Of a DNA stretch of 64,000 bases, positions 42,744 through 52,297 are shown one piece after another. Both the position numbers and the translations under genes were made by a program. The stretch is from Hymenobacter canadensis (GTDB lineage: Bacteria; Bacteroidota; Bacteroidia; Cytophagales; Hymenobacteraceae). The stretch spans positions 3,763,501 through 3,827,500 of the forward strand of contig NZ_CP114767.1 of assembly GCF_027359925.1 (NCBI RefSeq), written 5' to 3'. Below the pieces are notes generated by a model. That model saw nothing but the letters and a program-made list of their open reading frames with translations. It was not told where the DNA came from and did not search any database. The stretch's first letter is position 1. Each line of letters opens with the position of its first letter.

Positions 42744-44390
42744 TTATACTTTCCGGGCCGTATTGATGACGTTGACGCCGTTGAAGCGGGTGGTGCTGGA
42801 GCCGTGGCTCACGGCCGACACCTGTGAGGGCTGGCCCTTGCCGTCGAAGAACGAGCCGAACAGCCGGTAGTCCGACTGGTCGCAGATGGCGTTACAGCTA
42901 TTCCAGAACTCCTGGGTGTTGGCCTGGTAGGCCACGTCCTCAATCATGCCGGCTATTTTGCCTTTCTCGATGGCGTAGAACACGGTGCCGCCGAACTGGA
43001 AGTTGTAGCGCTGCTGGTCGATGCTGAACGAGCCGCGGCCGGCAATGTAGATGCCTTTTTCCACCCCGCGTACCATGTCGTCCACGCTCATTTGCGAGGT
43101 GCCCGGCTTGAGGCTGATGTTGGCCATGCGCTGGAACTGCACATCCTGCCACGACTGCGCGTAGCAGCACCCGTCGGAGTGGTCCTGGCCGACGATGGCG
43201 GCCTGGTCGCGGATCTTTTGGTAGTCCACGAGCTTGCCTTCCTTGATGATGTCCCACTGGCCGGTTTTCACGCCCTCGTCGTCGTAGCCCACGGCGCCCA
43301 GCGAGCCGGGCTGCGTCTTGTCGGCCACGATATTGACCAGCTTGGAGCCGTACGGGGCGTTCTTAGCTTTCCACTCCAGCGTGGCGAAGCTGGTGCCGGC
43401 GTAGTTGGCTTCGTAGCCCAGCACGCGGTCCAGCTCGGTGGCGTGCCCGATGCTTTCGTGAATCGTGAGGCCCAGGTGGTTGGGGTCAAGCACGAGGTCG
43501 TACTTGCCGGGTGTCACGCTTTTGGCCGTGAGCTTTTCCTTGGCCTGCTTGGCGGCCAGGGCGGCATCTTCCAGGATGTCGTAGGAGTTGCGGTAGCCTA
43601 CCAGGCCGGTGCCGGCGGGGCCGTTGATGCGGTCAGCGGCCTTGGGCGTGAGGTACTCGTAGCCGAGGCCCATAGGCGCGCTCAGGGCCTCGCGGGTGCG
43701 AAACTTGCCGGTGCTGCGGTCGATGGCCGTGGCGCTGAACGTGGGCCAGATGCGGTGGATGTCCTGGTCGATGTAGGAGCCGTCGGTGCTGGCGAAATAC
43801 TTCTGCTCGTTGATCTGGAACAGCGACGAATTCACGAACGACGCGCCGTTGTCGAGGGCCTTGGCGTTGGCTGCCAGCAGCAATTCCACCTTCTCCTTTA
43901 CGGGCACCTCGAAAGAGTTCTTCTCGATGGGCGTCTTCCAGCTTACCTCGCCATAGCCGTTTTGCGGCGCCAGCTTCACCTGGTCTTTCTGCACCTTGGC
44001 ATTGGCTTTGGCAATCTGCACGGCCAGCTGTGCGGCCTTGGCCATACCGGCCTCGGTTACGGTGTTGGTGGAAGCAAAGCCCCAGGTGCCGTTGGCAATA
44101 ACCCGGATACCGGCCCCGTAGCTTTCCCCGCTGGCAATGTTCTGCACCTGCTTTTCGCGGGTGAAGATGCTCTGGTTGAGGTAGCGCCCGATGCGCACGT
44201 CGGCGTAGGTGGCGCCGGCCGATTTGGCCGCGTTCAGGGCCGCATCCGCCAGCCGCTTCTTGATGGCCGGGTCTACGGTTTCCAGCAGCCGCAGCGGATC
44301 AACGGGCGTGGCGCTCAAGCCCGGAATGGCAGGCAGAAACAGGGCGCCGGTTGCCAGGCCGGTGAGGCCCACAAATTCGCGTCTTTTCAA
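42744..44390 (-). CDS. TldD-type metalloprotease with Tat signal, copy 3
   Basis: This 548-residue third copy starts with LKRREFVGLTGLATGALFLP, again a twin-arginine signal. It uses TTG at 44390, judged by alignment with the copy at 40763. The metal motif is HESIGH, and the C-terminal Cys pair is in NSCNAICDQSDYRLFG. GVNVINTARKV ends the protein. An open frame upstream to 44555 is not supported because its residues have no counterpart in the other copies. It is the first gene of the cluster, followed by tldE copy 2. Confidence 0.9.
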   Translation of the reverse strand: MKRREFVGLTGLATGALFLPAIPGLSATPVDPLRLLETVDPAIKKRLADAALNAAKSAGATYADVRIGRYLNQSIFTREKQVQNIASGESYGAGIRVIANGTWGFASTNTVTEAGMAKAAQLAVQIAKANAKVQKDQVKLAPQNGYGEVSWKTPIEKNSFEVPVKEKVELLLAANAKALDNGASFVNSSLFQINEQKYFASTDGSYIDQDIHRIWPTFSATAIDRSTGKFRTREALSAPMGLGYEYLTPKAADRINGPAGTGLVGYRNSYDILEDAALAAKQAKEKLTAKSVTPGKYDLVLDPNHLGLTIHESIGHATELDRVLGYEANYAGTSFATLEWKAKNAPYGSKLVNIVADKTQPGSLGAVGYDDEGVKTGQWDIIKEGKLVDYQKIRDQAAIVGQDHSDGCCYAQSWQDVQFQRMANISLKPGTSQMSVDDMVRGVEKGIYIAGRGSFSIDQQRYNFQFGGTVFYAIEKGKIAGMIEDVAYQANTQEFWNSCNAICDQSDYRLFGSFFDGKGQPSQVSAVSHGSSTTRFNGVNVINTARKV

Positions 44391-44561
44391 AAGAGTAGAG
44401 GTTTGGTGATGGAGAGTGGGAAGGGCAGGATGAGCAGAACCTAGGATTATCTGCGACTTAAGGACGTTGATGATAGGTGGAGGCTGCACAGGCCCAAAAC
44501 CATCACTGGAGTTGTTGCGCTGCGGCGGCTGCCTGCCGGCATTCAGGCCTGACAATATTCA

Positions 44562-44599
44562 AAAAAAGAGGCTTCCTATCGGTAAGGAAGCCTCTTTTT
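44562..44599. terminator. Bidirectional terminator after susD
   Basis: AAAAAGAGGCTTCCT/AGGAAGCCTCTTTTT is a perfect 15-base inverted repeat with a 7-base or so loop and T-runs on both strands. On the minus strand it ends the susCD operon. Confidence 0.88.
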
Positions 44600-44618
44600 C
44601 AATCAAACCAAAGACTCA

Positions 44619-46118
44619 TTAGTAGCCGTCGTTTTGTACCATCAGACCGTTGGTCTGAATCTCTGCCGCCGGAATTGGCCATACGTAGCGTGGGTCGGAG
44701 GTGGGGATTGCCGGAACCGAGCTTTTGGCCGGAATAGGCAGGTAGAGCCGCATAATGTCGATGTTCCGGATGCCTTCCCCAACAAACTCAATCCGACGCT
44801 CCAGCAGAATAGCATTAATCAGTTCCTGCTGAGAAATGGTTGCCGGGTAGAGGCTGCCGTTGGAGCGGCCGCGTACTGCGTTCAACAAGGCCAGGGAGCG
44901 AGGAATATTCGCGGCACCTGTGCGCGCCAGGCCTTCAGCTAAATTGAGCAGTACCTCGGAGTAGCGAATCACCGGCGACTTATCGAGGTACGGAGTGCCG
45001 CTGGCGTACTTACGCAGGTAAGAGGCGCCGCCCGAAACAAACACGAAGCTCGTTCTGCGGGCATCAGTGGCTGCCCACGCGGCGTTGCCCAAGATGCCAC
45101 TGGTATTCAGGAAAAATTCGCCGTTGCCAACGGGCGTTGGCGTGAAATATCCAGCCAATTGGTTCTGAACACCAGGGGCGTTCTGCGCCGTGAATGGAAA
45201 GCTGAAGATGCTTTCCGACGTCTCTTGCGGAGAGGCGAATACGGTAGCAATAGAAGCATTCAACGCATGAGGTACACCAGTGGTGGCCGTGAAGGGTGCC
45301 GACGCCGAAACGATTTTGTTGGCTTCCGTCACTACATCAGCGTAACGCTGCATGCTCAGCAATACTCTCGTTTTGAGGGCAATGGCGGTGTTGCGGTGTG
45401 CCCGCGTCACGTTGGGGGCCGCTGCGGCGTTGCCGGTGTAGGTGAGAGGCAGGTTAGCTTCGGCAAACTGCAGATCAGCCAGAATCTGCGTGTACACTTC
45501 AGCTACAGTGCTACGGGCCAGTTCATTGCCCGCCAGGGTGGTTTCGGCCTGCAGGCGGAGCGGTAGGCCCAGCTTAGTGCCCCCGCCGTCGGCGTATGGG
45601 CGGGCGTAAAGTTGCAGCAACGAGTAGTAGCTCAGGGCGCGTAAGAGCCGCGCTTCGGCTTTGTACTGTTCGGCAGTGGTGGCGAAGGTGGCCGGGAAGA
45701 CTGGCGCCACGAACTTGGCCGTATTGGCCTCCAGACCGGCCAGAAACACATTGGCTTGGTTGATGGCCTGATACGCCGCCGACCACAAATTCACTACATC
45801 ATTCTGCGACGTGGGCGTCAGGGCGTGGGCCCATACGCCGAAGGCCGTTACGCTGTTGGTGGTCCGGTTGATGAAGTCATCGGCCCGAACGTCACCGTAC
45901 ACGATGTAGCGTCCGCCATAAAAGGCTCCGGTCTTGACGAAGCCGTACAGGTTATTTACCTGCAGTTCAATGCGTGCGGGTGTGTCGAATACAACCTGGT
46001 CGGAGATGAGCGTCTGGGGAATAGGGTCCAGATCAGCATCATTGCAGGCAGTTGTTCCAAGTCCTAGTAGGGCTGTGCAAAAAGCAGCCGCCAACTTATT
46101 TCTGAGTGTGATATTCAT
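44619..46118 (-). CDS. SusD/RagB-family outer membrane lipoprotein
   Basis: This 499-residue SusD-like protein is the surface lid of a TonB-dependent glycan or peptide importer. Its lipoprotein signal ends in LGTTAC (Cys 25). SusD family segments include YGDVRADDFINR, AEARLLRALSYYSLLQLYARPY (TPR helix region), and EFVGEGIRNIDIMRLYLPIP near the C-terminus. It lies 14 bases after the SusC gene, so the pair is co-transcribed. No glycoside hydrolase, sensor or peptidase gene is adjacent, so the ligand is unknown. Confidence 0.93.
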   Translation of the reverse strand: MNITLRNKLAAAFCTALLGLGTTACNDADLDPIPQTLISDQVVFDTPARIELQVNNLYGFVKTGAFYGGRYIVYGDVRADDFINRTTNSVTAFGVWAHALTPTSQNDVVNLWSAAYQAINQANVFLAGLEANTAKFVAPVFPATFATTAEQYKAEARLLRALSYYSLLQLYARPYADGGGTKLGLPLRLQAETTLAGNELARSTVAEVYTQILADLQFAEANLPLTYTGNAAAAPNVTRAHRNTAIALKTRVLLSMQRYADVVTEANKIVSASAPFTATTGVPHALNASIATVFASPQETSESIFSFPFTAQNAPGVQNQLAGYFTPTPVGNGEFFLNTSGILGNAAWAATDARRTSFVFVSGGASYLRKYASGTPYLDKSPVIRYSEVLLNLAEGLARTGAANIPRSLALLNAVRGRSNGSLYPATISQQELINAILLERRIEFVGEGIRNIDIMRLYLPIPAKSSVPAIPTSDPRYVWPIPAAEIQTNGLMVQNDGY

Positions 46119-46132
46119 CGAGGAGTACGATT

Positions 46133-49100
46133 TTAGAAACCAATGTTAAGACCCACGGTGTAGGTGCGCGCCTGCCCGATGGAATTGCGGTCAACGCCGG
46201 CTCCTGAGTTGCTGCCTCCATTGGTTGAAATCTCCGGGTCGATACCCGAGTAATTGGTCAGCAACGCCGCATTCTGAACCTGTGCGTAGAACCGGGCGCT
46301 GCTCATGCTGAAGCGCGATATCAGGTCTTTGTTCAGGGTGTAGCCGAGCGCTACGTTGCGTAAGCGGACAAAGTCACCCTTTTCCACGTTCGACGACATG
46401 ACCAAGGCCGACCCGTTGGAGACGTTGTCGTTGAATACCACCCGGGGCCATGATCCACCCGTGTTTTCCGGCGTCCAGCGGTCCATGATATCCGCTTCAT
46501 TGTTCCAGAAGCGCTGGTCATGCAGACCCGCCTTGGTACCGTTGTAGATGTAGTTACCGCCCGAATACTGAATGAAAACGCCCAGATCGAAATTTTTGAA
46601 GCGGAAGCTGTTGTCCAGGCCACCATACCATTTCGGTATCGTCGGGCCGTAGTACTCGCCGTCAGCCTGCTGGTTTGGTGCCGGAGCAGCCAAACCATCG
46701 TCTACGAAAGTCCAGCCAGTGCCGGCCCCCTGGTGGTTGTACTGCACCTCCCGCACGGCAGTAACTTGGCCATCGGCCCCGCGGATTTTCTTGAGGAATT
46801 TGCGCTGGCCATTGGCCGAGTTGATACCCGTGGTGGGAACTGCCAGAATGCGCCCAATAGAACCACCTACTTCCGTGAAGTTCACTGTTTCAAGGCCGGA
46901 GGTAGCCGTGCCGATGCGCTGGCCTTGCGTTACCAGGGTGAGCACCTCGTTTTTCTGAGTGGTGAGGTTGCCGCTCACGGTCCAGGAAAAATTGGTGCCC
47001 TGGATGGCGTTATAGCGCAGGTTAAGTTCAATACCAGTATTGCGCATCGAGCCAATGTTTGCCGCAATGGAGTTGATATTGGTGAGGTCACCCGGACCGG
47101 TTGAGCCAGCTGGAATACCGCGGGAAGGAGCAGTTGGCGCATCCAGAATCAGCCCGTCCACTAAGTTGCGGTAGTAAGAGAAGTCGCCTGTTATCTTGTC
47201 TTCCAGCAAACCGAAGGTCAGGCCTACATCGGTTTTCTTACTGGTTTCCCACGTCAGGTTGCGGTTGCCGGGGCGCGAGAAATACAAGGTAGGCGCTGCC
47301 GCATACAAGCCGGAGCCATACGTGGCCAACGAGACAAAATCGGAAATGCCGTTGGCATTGCCCACTTCCCCGTAGCTACCCGTAAATTTCAGGAAGCTAA
47401 CCGTGTTGGCGAAAGGCGCATCCTTCCAGAATTCCTCTTCCGAAATGATGTAGCCGGCGGAGGCACCGTAGAAGTTACCCCACTTCTTGGCCCAGGCGGA
47501 GTACCCGTCGCGGCGTACGTTCAGCGAAACCAGGTACTTCTTAGCGAAATCGTACGTGAAGCGGCCGAAGTAAGAGTTCAGGAAGTTCTCCCCCTGGAAA
47601 TTGCCTGATGCGGTAATGTTGGTGTAGTTGCCCTGGAACGTGTTGAAGAAGATGTCGGCCACCTGGGTCCGGTTAGCTCCCCAGCGCTGAATGTCCGTCT
47701 TCTGCTGTTCAGTGCCCACCAGCAAGCCGAAATTATGGTTCTCGCCCAGAGTTCGGTCGTATTGTACCGTGTTCTGCCAATTCCAGCGCTTGTTGGTGCG
47801 GTAGAAGTTGGAGGCCGAGCCGCCGGTAGAGAAACCGTCGCCCGCCAGTGAGGTGCTGAACGATTTGTCCTCGAAAGCCAGGTTGTTTATGCCGTAGTTG
47901 GTGCGCAGGTTCAGGCCCGGCAGCACTTCCCAGTTGGCGTACACACTGCCCTGGATTTCGTTGCCTTCGGACGTGAAGTAGTTGTTCTCCAGGTCTACAA
48001 TTGGGTTGTAGTAGCCCGGAATCAGCGGGGAGTAGGTCAGCGGGCTGGTGCTGGCTGGCAGCGGGTTCAGGTTGGCTCCGGCACCCACGTTGGCCGTGTT
48101 CGGCGTCAGGTTGGGCGTACCATCAGGGTTGCGGGCCGGAATGTTGGGCGGCAGCACGAGGGGCGCGCGTCCCAGGCCCGCTACGCTGAAGGCGGCATCA
48201 CCCACCGAACCGGAGTTTGGCGAGGAATTGCGGCTGTTGGAGTAGCTGACGCGGGTACCAACTGTGAAGTTTTTGTAGACGCGGTGGTCGATGTTCAGAC
48301 GCGCCGACATGCGCTTGAATTCGTTTTTCTCCAGCATGCCTTGCTGGCCGGTATAGCCCACGGAAGAGTAGAACGTGGTTTTTTCGGTGCCGCCGGAGAA
48401 GCCTACGTTGTTGGAGTGCGAGATGCCGGTGCGATACACTTCGTCGTACCAGCGGGTATCTATTGTGTTTCCACTGGCATCCAGAGAGGGCCGGAAAGCG
48501 CCTTCCAGGTTGTTGGCAACGCCCCCTACCGCCCGGCGGTTTTCGTTCAGGTTGCGGACGGCCTCATTCTTGATTTCAATGTACTGCTCGGCATTTAATA
48601 GGTCGTAAAGCCGTACGGGCCGCGATACGCCCACCCACGAATCCAGCGTGACCTTGCTCTGGCCGCGCCGGCCTTTCTTGGTAGTGATCTGAATAACGCC
48701 ACCCGCGGCACGGGAGCCGTAAATGGCGCTGGCCGCAGCATCTTTCAGGATTTCAACACTCTCAATATCATTAGGATTGAGATTGCTAAGCGGGTTGTTG
48801 GCCACGTTGGCTACTGCCGACTGGTTGCCACTGTAGGCCGGAATACCGTCGATGACATACAGCGGATCTGAACTCAGGTTGATAGAGTTCACGCCGCGGA
48901 TACGCACTACCGGCGGGTTGTTCAGTACCCCGTTTGGGGTAGTGATGTTCAGGCCGGGCGCTTGGCCTTGCAGGGCTTGTTCGAAGCTTTGCACTGGCTT
49001 TTGCGCCAGTACTGCACCTTTGACCGAAGAAATAGAGCCCGTTAATTCGCGTCGGTTTTGGCCACTTCCGTAGCCTACTACCACTACTTCATCGAGACCT

Positions 49101-49402
49101 GTGGAAGCCGTGCTTAGCGTCAGGTCAACGGCGGTGCGGGTGCCAATGGCTACTTCGCGCGCCTCATAACCAATAGACGAGAATACCAGCGTGCCGCTCG
49201 TAGCAGGCACCGACAAGCTGTAGTTGCCGTTAGCATCAGTAGCGGTGCCCTGCAAACTGCCCTTGACCACAACCGTAACGCCTGGCAGGCCCGTGCCATC
49301 GGCGCCGGTTACCTGGCCCGTAACAGTCCGAGCCTGAGCCAGTGCGTCGTGGCTGGTTAGAGCAATTATGGCAAGAGGTAGAGAAAGTAAGTGTTTTCTC
49401 AT
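46133..49402 (-). CDS. SusC/RagA-family TonB-dependent transporter
   Basis: This 1089-residue outer membrane transporter has a signal peptide (about 1-22), a CarboxypepD-reg-like domain (TVTGQVTGADGTGLPGVTVV, TDANGNYSLSVPA), and a plug domain with LDEVVVVGYGSGQNRRELTG (TonB-box-like region) and VIDGIPAYSGN, VEILKDAAASAIYGSRAAGG. A 22-strand barrel ends in RTYTVGLNIGF with C-terminal Phe. It imports oligomers with the SusD partner, using TonB energy. The ATG at 49402 gives the signal peptide. A good promoter lies upstream at 49430-49460. Confidence 0.95.
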   Translation of the reverse strand: MRKHLLSLPLAIIALTSHDALAQARTVTGQVTGADGTGLPGVTVVVKGSLQGTATDANGNYSLSVPATSGTLVFSSIGYEAREVAIGTRTAVDLTLSTASTGLDEVVVVGYGSGQNRRELTGSISSVKGAVLAQKPVQSFEQALQGQAPGLNITTPNGVLNNPPVVRIRGVNSINLSSDPLYVIDGIPAYSGNQSAVANVANNPLSNLNPNDIESVEILKDAAASAIYGSRAAGGVIQITTKKGRRGQSKVTLDSWVGVSRPVRLYDLLNAEQYIEIKNEAVRNLNENRRAVGGVANNLEGAFRPSLDASGNTIDTRWYDEVYRTGISHSNNVGFSGGTEKTTFYSSVGYTGQQGMLEKNEFKRMSARLNIDHRVYKNFTVGTRVSYSNSRNSSPNSGSVGDAAFSVAGLGRAPLVLPPNIPARNPDGTPNLTPNTANVGAGANLNPLPASTSPLTYSPLIPGYYNPIVDLENNYFTSEGNEIQGSVYANWEVLPGLNLRTNYGINNLAFEDKSFSTSLAGDGFSTGGSASNFYRTNKRWNWQNTVQYDRTLGENHNFGLLVGTEQQKTDIQRWGANRTQVADIFFNTFQGNYTNITASGNFQGENFLNSYFGRFTYDFAKKYLVSLNVRRDGYSAWAKKWGNFYGASAGYIISEEEFWKDAPFANTVSFLKFTGSYGEVGNANGISDFVSLATYGSGLYAAAPTLYFSRPGNRNLTWETSKKTDVGLTFGLLEDKITGDFSYYRNLVDGLILDAPTAPSRGIPAGSTGPGDLTNINSIAANIGSMRNTGIELNLRYNAIQGTNFSWTVSGNLTTQKNEVLTLVTQGQRIGTATSGLETVNFTEVGGSIGRILAVPTTGINSANGQRKFLKKIRGADGQVTAVREVQYNHQGAGTGWTFVDDGLAAPAPNQQADGEYYGPTIPKWYGGLDNSFRFKNFDLGVFIQYSGGNYIYNGTKAGLHDQRFWNNEADIMDRWTPENTGGSWPRVVFNDNVSNGSALVMSSNVEKGDFVRLRNVALGYTLNKDLISRFSMSSARFYAQVQNAALLTNYSGIDPEISTNGGSNSGAGVDRNSIGQARTYTVGLNIGF

Positions 49403-49804
49403 GCGAAAAAGGTAAGGAATGAAAAATGGCAAATAAAATGCCTTTGAAGAGAAATATCAATGGTTTTAGCAAGTATAAGTCATGAAATTGATAATACAAA
49501 CGGCAGTTGACAATAAAACCGAATGATTGTTATTTTAGAATACTGATAGAGAAAACTAACTAACTCACCTCCGGAGTATCGGAAACAGGTTGGGTTAAAG
49601 TGAATATATATTGCGCAAGCAGATAACAGTTTAATATTACTTGTGATAAAATAGTTAAAAATTAAGTTGATAAAATTATAATATAATGTCTGAAAAGTAG
49701 CTCGTAGCCGATAATAGCATTATGCTGGGGCTGTGGCTTAGGCAGTGTGGTATAAAGCAGAAGGTGTAAACTAATATATTGCCACCTAGATAGTGCAGGT
49801 TAGA
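49403..49804. promoter_or_regulatory. susC promoter and AT-rich upstream region
   Basis: On the minus strand, TTG (49458-49460), exactly 20 bases, then TTTATTTG (49430-49437), one mismatch from TAnnTTTG, form a promoter 28 bases from the susC start codon. The remaining bases to 49804 are AT-rich compared with the rest of the window. No gene or operator is recognised, but regulation of susCD could act here. Confidence 0.6.
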
Positions 49805-50860
49805 TCATAATGATTTGCACCCAGATGAGGGCTCCAAGAGCTCCAGAAGATCTGCTGCAATACCTTCCCACGGCTGGGCCAAGTCCAGCGTGACGACGCG
49901 CACCGGGTGGCCGCCGAGCGTATAGCGTACATCCAGGGTTTGGGCGGCGGCCGGATAGAGTAGAATACCTTCCAGCTGCTGGCCAGGCTGCGCGGGCTGG
50001 TTCTGCAAGTAGGCGTAGAGTTGGTAGAGGTGGGGCGAAATCAGCTTCTGCTGGTCGTAGCGCGGGCGTAGGGCGGCGGCGTAGTATTTGGTGTCGAGAA
50101 TGATTTTGCGTTCCGGGCTTTCCAGCGACGTGTCCGTAATCATGGCCGGCAGCAGGGCCAGCGCTTCGGCAGTTTCGGCCTCGGCCTGCCATGCAATAGT
50201 CTCCGACGACACCCGGAACTGCCGCTGCTCCAGGCGGTAGAAGTTGCGCACAAATTGCTCGAACAGTTGCGCCATCAGCCGCTCGTCGCGGCGGAAGTCG
50301 CGGAAGCGGGGACGGCCGGTGGCCTCGGGCGTGGGCAGGGCGCTGATATGAATCAGCTCACACACATTCAGTAGGAAGGCGGGCAGCCCGATGTGCCGCA
50401 GCCGGCGCACAGCCCGCAGGCTGGCAACCGAAAGCGGCAGCGGCTCTAAGGCTGCCGGAAACCGGCGCAGCGTCAGGCGCAGCTCGTGGCGGAGGGAAGC
50501 AGGCAGGGCCTGGGTGCGGGCCAGCTGCTGCAAGGTGCCCAGCAGCAGCTGGCTGAATGGGGTGGCGGTGTTCAGCTCGTCATAGGTACACACGGCGCGG
50601 CCCCGGGGCAGCAGGTTGCGCGCCAGGGTAGGAGCCAGCAGCAAACGCCCGCGCAGCTCGGTCAACTCTTCGGTGCGCTCGGAGTAGCTCACCGGCAGCC
50701 CCTGGCGCAGCAGCCGGCGCGCCCCCGTCAGGAGCACGTGCGCCAGCAGCTCCAGCGGCCTATGAAACGGCGTGGCCTCCACCGCCCGCATTTCGGCCGG
50801 TTCCGGCAGCCGGTTCCAGGCGTAGCAGAGTAGGTAGTAGAGGTTCTGAATCGGAATCAT
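49805..50860 (-). CDS. mcrC: McrC-family restriction nuclease subunit
   Basis: This 351-residue McrC protein is the nuclease partner of McrB in a modification-dependent (type IV) restriction system. The N-terminal half shows the McrBC-associated domain (NLYYLLCYAWNRL, and ELRGRLLLAPTLA). The C-terminal half has a PD-(D/E)xK nuclease site: MITDTSLESPERKIILDTKYY in shortened form, in which the D in MITDTSL and D-x-K in ILDTKYY are the likely catalytic residues. It starts 11 bases after the McrB stop codon, so the two are co-transcribed. The target modification cannot be read from sequence. Confidence 0.9.
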   Translation of the reverse strand: MIPIQNLYYLLCYAWNRLPEPAEMRAVEATPFHRPLELLAHVLLTGARRLLRQGLPVSYSERTEELTELRGRLLLAPTLARNLLPRGRAVCTYDELNTATPFSQLLLGTLQQLARTQALPASLRHELRLTLRRFPAALEPLPLSVASLRAVRRLRHIGLPAFLLNVCELIHISALPTPEATGRPRFRDFRRDERLMAQLFEQFVRNFYRLEQRQFRVSSETIAWQAEAETAEALALLPAMITDTSLESPERKIILDTKYYAAALRPRYDQQKLISPHLYQLYAYLQNQPAQPGQQLEGILLYPAAAQTLDVRYTLGGHPVRVVTLDLAQPWEGIAADLLELLEPSSGCKSL

Positions 50861-50871
50861 CCTGCTTCTTG

Positions 50872-52176
50872 TCAGGCCAGGAGCTTCTTTTTCTGGGCGG
50901 CAGCTTTAGCAGGTTGGTCCAGCCAGTAGTCGTCAAGTAGCGGCGCTATTTCCTGCTCCAGAATCAGCGTGAGCCAGGCGTCGGCGGTGGCTGGGTCGGT
51001 AGGAGGCAGGCAGAAGTAGCTGTGGCCGAGGCAAAATTCCGGGCCCAAGTCGGGGTCGTCGGTGATGGTCTGGTTGAGGGCCGTGAGGCGCTGGGTGAGG
51101 CGCTGCACCACGGCGGCCGGCACTCCCTGCGCCGCCAGAAACGTCTGCAGCGGCGCCCCGAACTCCGGCTCCAGCTCCACGAAGGCAAACCGCCGCCGCA
51201 GCGCGTAATCCAGCGGCGCGAGGCTGCGGTCGGCCAAGTTCATGGTGCCGATAAGAAAGACGTTTTCGGGCACGAAAAAGCGGGGCGAATCCGCCGGGCT
51301 GTAGGGTAGGCGCACGGCGTGGGCCGGGCCGCGCTTGTCGGCCTCCAGCAGCAGCAGCAGCTCGCCGAAAATGCGGCTCAGGTTGCCGCGGTTCAGCTCG
51401 TCAATCAGCAGGAAGTAAGGCCGCTCCGGGTCCTGGGCGGCGCGGCGGCAGAAATCGGGCAGTACGCCGTCCTGCAGCCGAAACACGCCTTGCGCATCGG
51501 GCCGGAAACCCTGCACGAAGTCCTCGTAGCTGTAGCTGGGATGAAACTGCACCAACTCCACGCGGGCGGCATCGGTGGCGCCTAGCTCCAGCCAAGCCAG
51601 GCGGCGCGCCAGAAAGGTTTTGCCGGTGCCAGGCGGACCCTGCAGAATCAGGTTGCGGCGGCGGCGCAGGCCGGCCAGCGCTGCCTCCAGCCGGTCTTCG
51701 GAAATAAACAGTTCCTGCAGGGCCTGCTCGCGGCCGTACGGCTCGGCAGGCAGCGTGTAGGTGGTTGTGGGCTCGTGGGCCAGCGTTGCCGGCTCGGCGG
51801 TGGCTACAGGCTTCGGCGGTTTCGGAGCGGCTTCGGGGCCTACGTACAGCGCCTGCATTTCCTGCTGGGCGGCCACGTCGCCATCTAATGGCGAGTTGGA
51901 TAGGGTGGGGCGTTTGGTGGCAATGGTGAAATCGAGGCGCTCCAGCACGCGGTTGGTGGGCGCGCCGGCTGCCAGCGGCCACGCGGCCTCGGGCTGCCCC
52001 AGTGCCAGCCGAAACGCCAGCTGCGCCACGGCCCGTGGAGCGTAGCGTCGGCCCCGGTACACCAGGTCGTAGACGGTGCTCAAGGGCATGCGCGGGCCTT
52101 CGCGGTCAAGCTGGCGCAGGGCGCGCAGCACCTGCTCGCGGGTGAGCTGCGTGGGGTCGGGGTGGGGAGTGGGCAT
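50872..52176 (-). CDS. mcrB: McrB-family AAA+ GTPase/ATPase with N-terminal recognition domain
   Basis: This 434-residue AAA+ protein is the motor of the McrBC pair. Walker A GPPGTGKT (180-187), Walker B FLLIDELNRGN, and McrB-type LIGTMNLADRSLAPLDYALR (sensor region) are present. McrB homologues use GTP; the GTP-specific signature MNxxDR appears here as MNLADR. The N-terminal 85 residues (VYDLVYRGRRYAPRAVAQLA, then GAPTNRVLERLDFTI) form a separate small domain, linked by a Pro/Glu-rich segment. It resembles the head domain of ScoMcrA-type restriction proteins and probably recognises modified DNA; this part is inference. Confidence 0.88.
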   Translation of the reverse strand: MPTPHPDPTQLTREQVLRALRQLDREGPRMPLSTVYDLVYRGRRYAPRAVAQLAFRLALGQPEAAWPLAAGAPTNRVLERLDFTIATKRPTLSNSPLDGDVAAQQEMQALYVGPEAAPKPPKPVATAEPATLAHEPTTTYTLPAEPYGREQALQELFISEDRLEAALAGLRRRRNLILQGPPGTGKTFLARRLAWLELGATDAARVELVQFHPSYSYEDFVQGFRPDAQGVFRLQDGVLPDFCRRAAQDPERPYFLLIDELNRGNLSRIFGELLLLLEADKRGPAHAVRLPYSPADSPRFFVPENVFLIGTMNLADRSLAPLDYALRRRFAFVELEPEFGAPLQTFLAAQGVPAAVVQRLTQRLTALNQTITDDPDLGPEFCLGHSYFCLPPTDPATADAWLTLILEQEIAPLLDDYWLDQPAKAAAQKKKLLA

Positions 52177-52249
52177 GCGGGTCTAAAGTACGGGCAAAAC
52201 AGCGGCGGGCCGAATTAAATGCGGTTGGCCGGGCGGTTGGGCACACAAA

Positions 52250-52278
52250 CGCCCGGCCTCCTGTATGGAAGCCGGGCG
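52250..52278 (-). terminator. Hairpin after small Lys-rich ORF
   Basis: The stem CGCCCGGC/GCCGGGCG (52250-52257 and 52271-52278) with a 13-base loop lies downstream of the 40-codon gene on the minus strand. Short T-run follows (weak). Confidence 0.65.
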
Positions 52279-52297
52279 TCCGGGAATGCGGGGCAGT

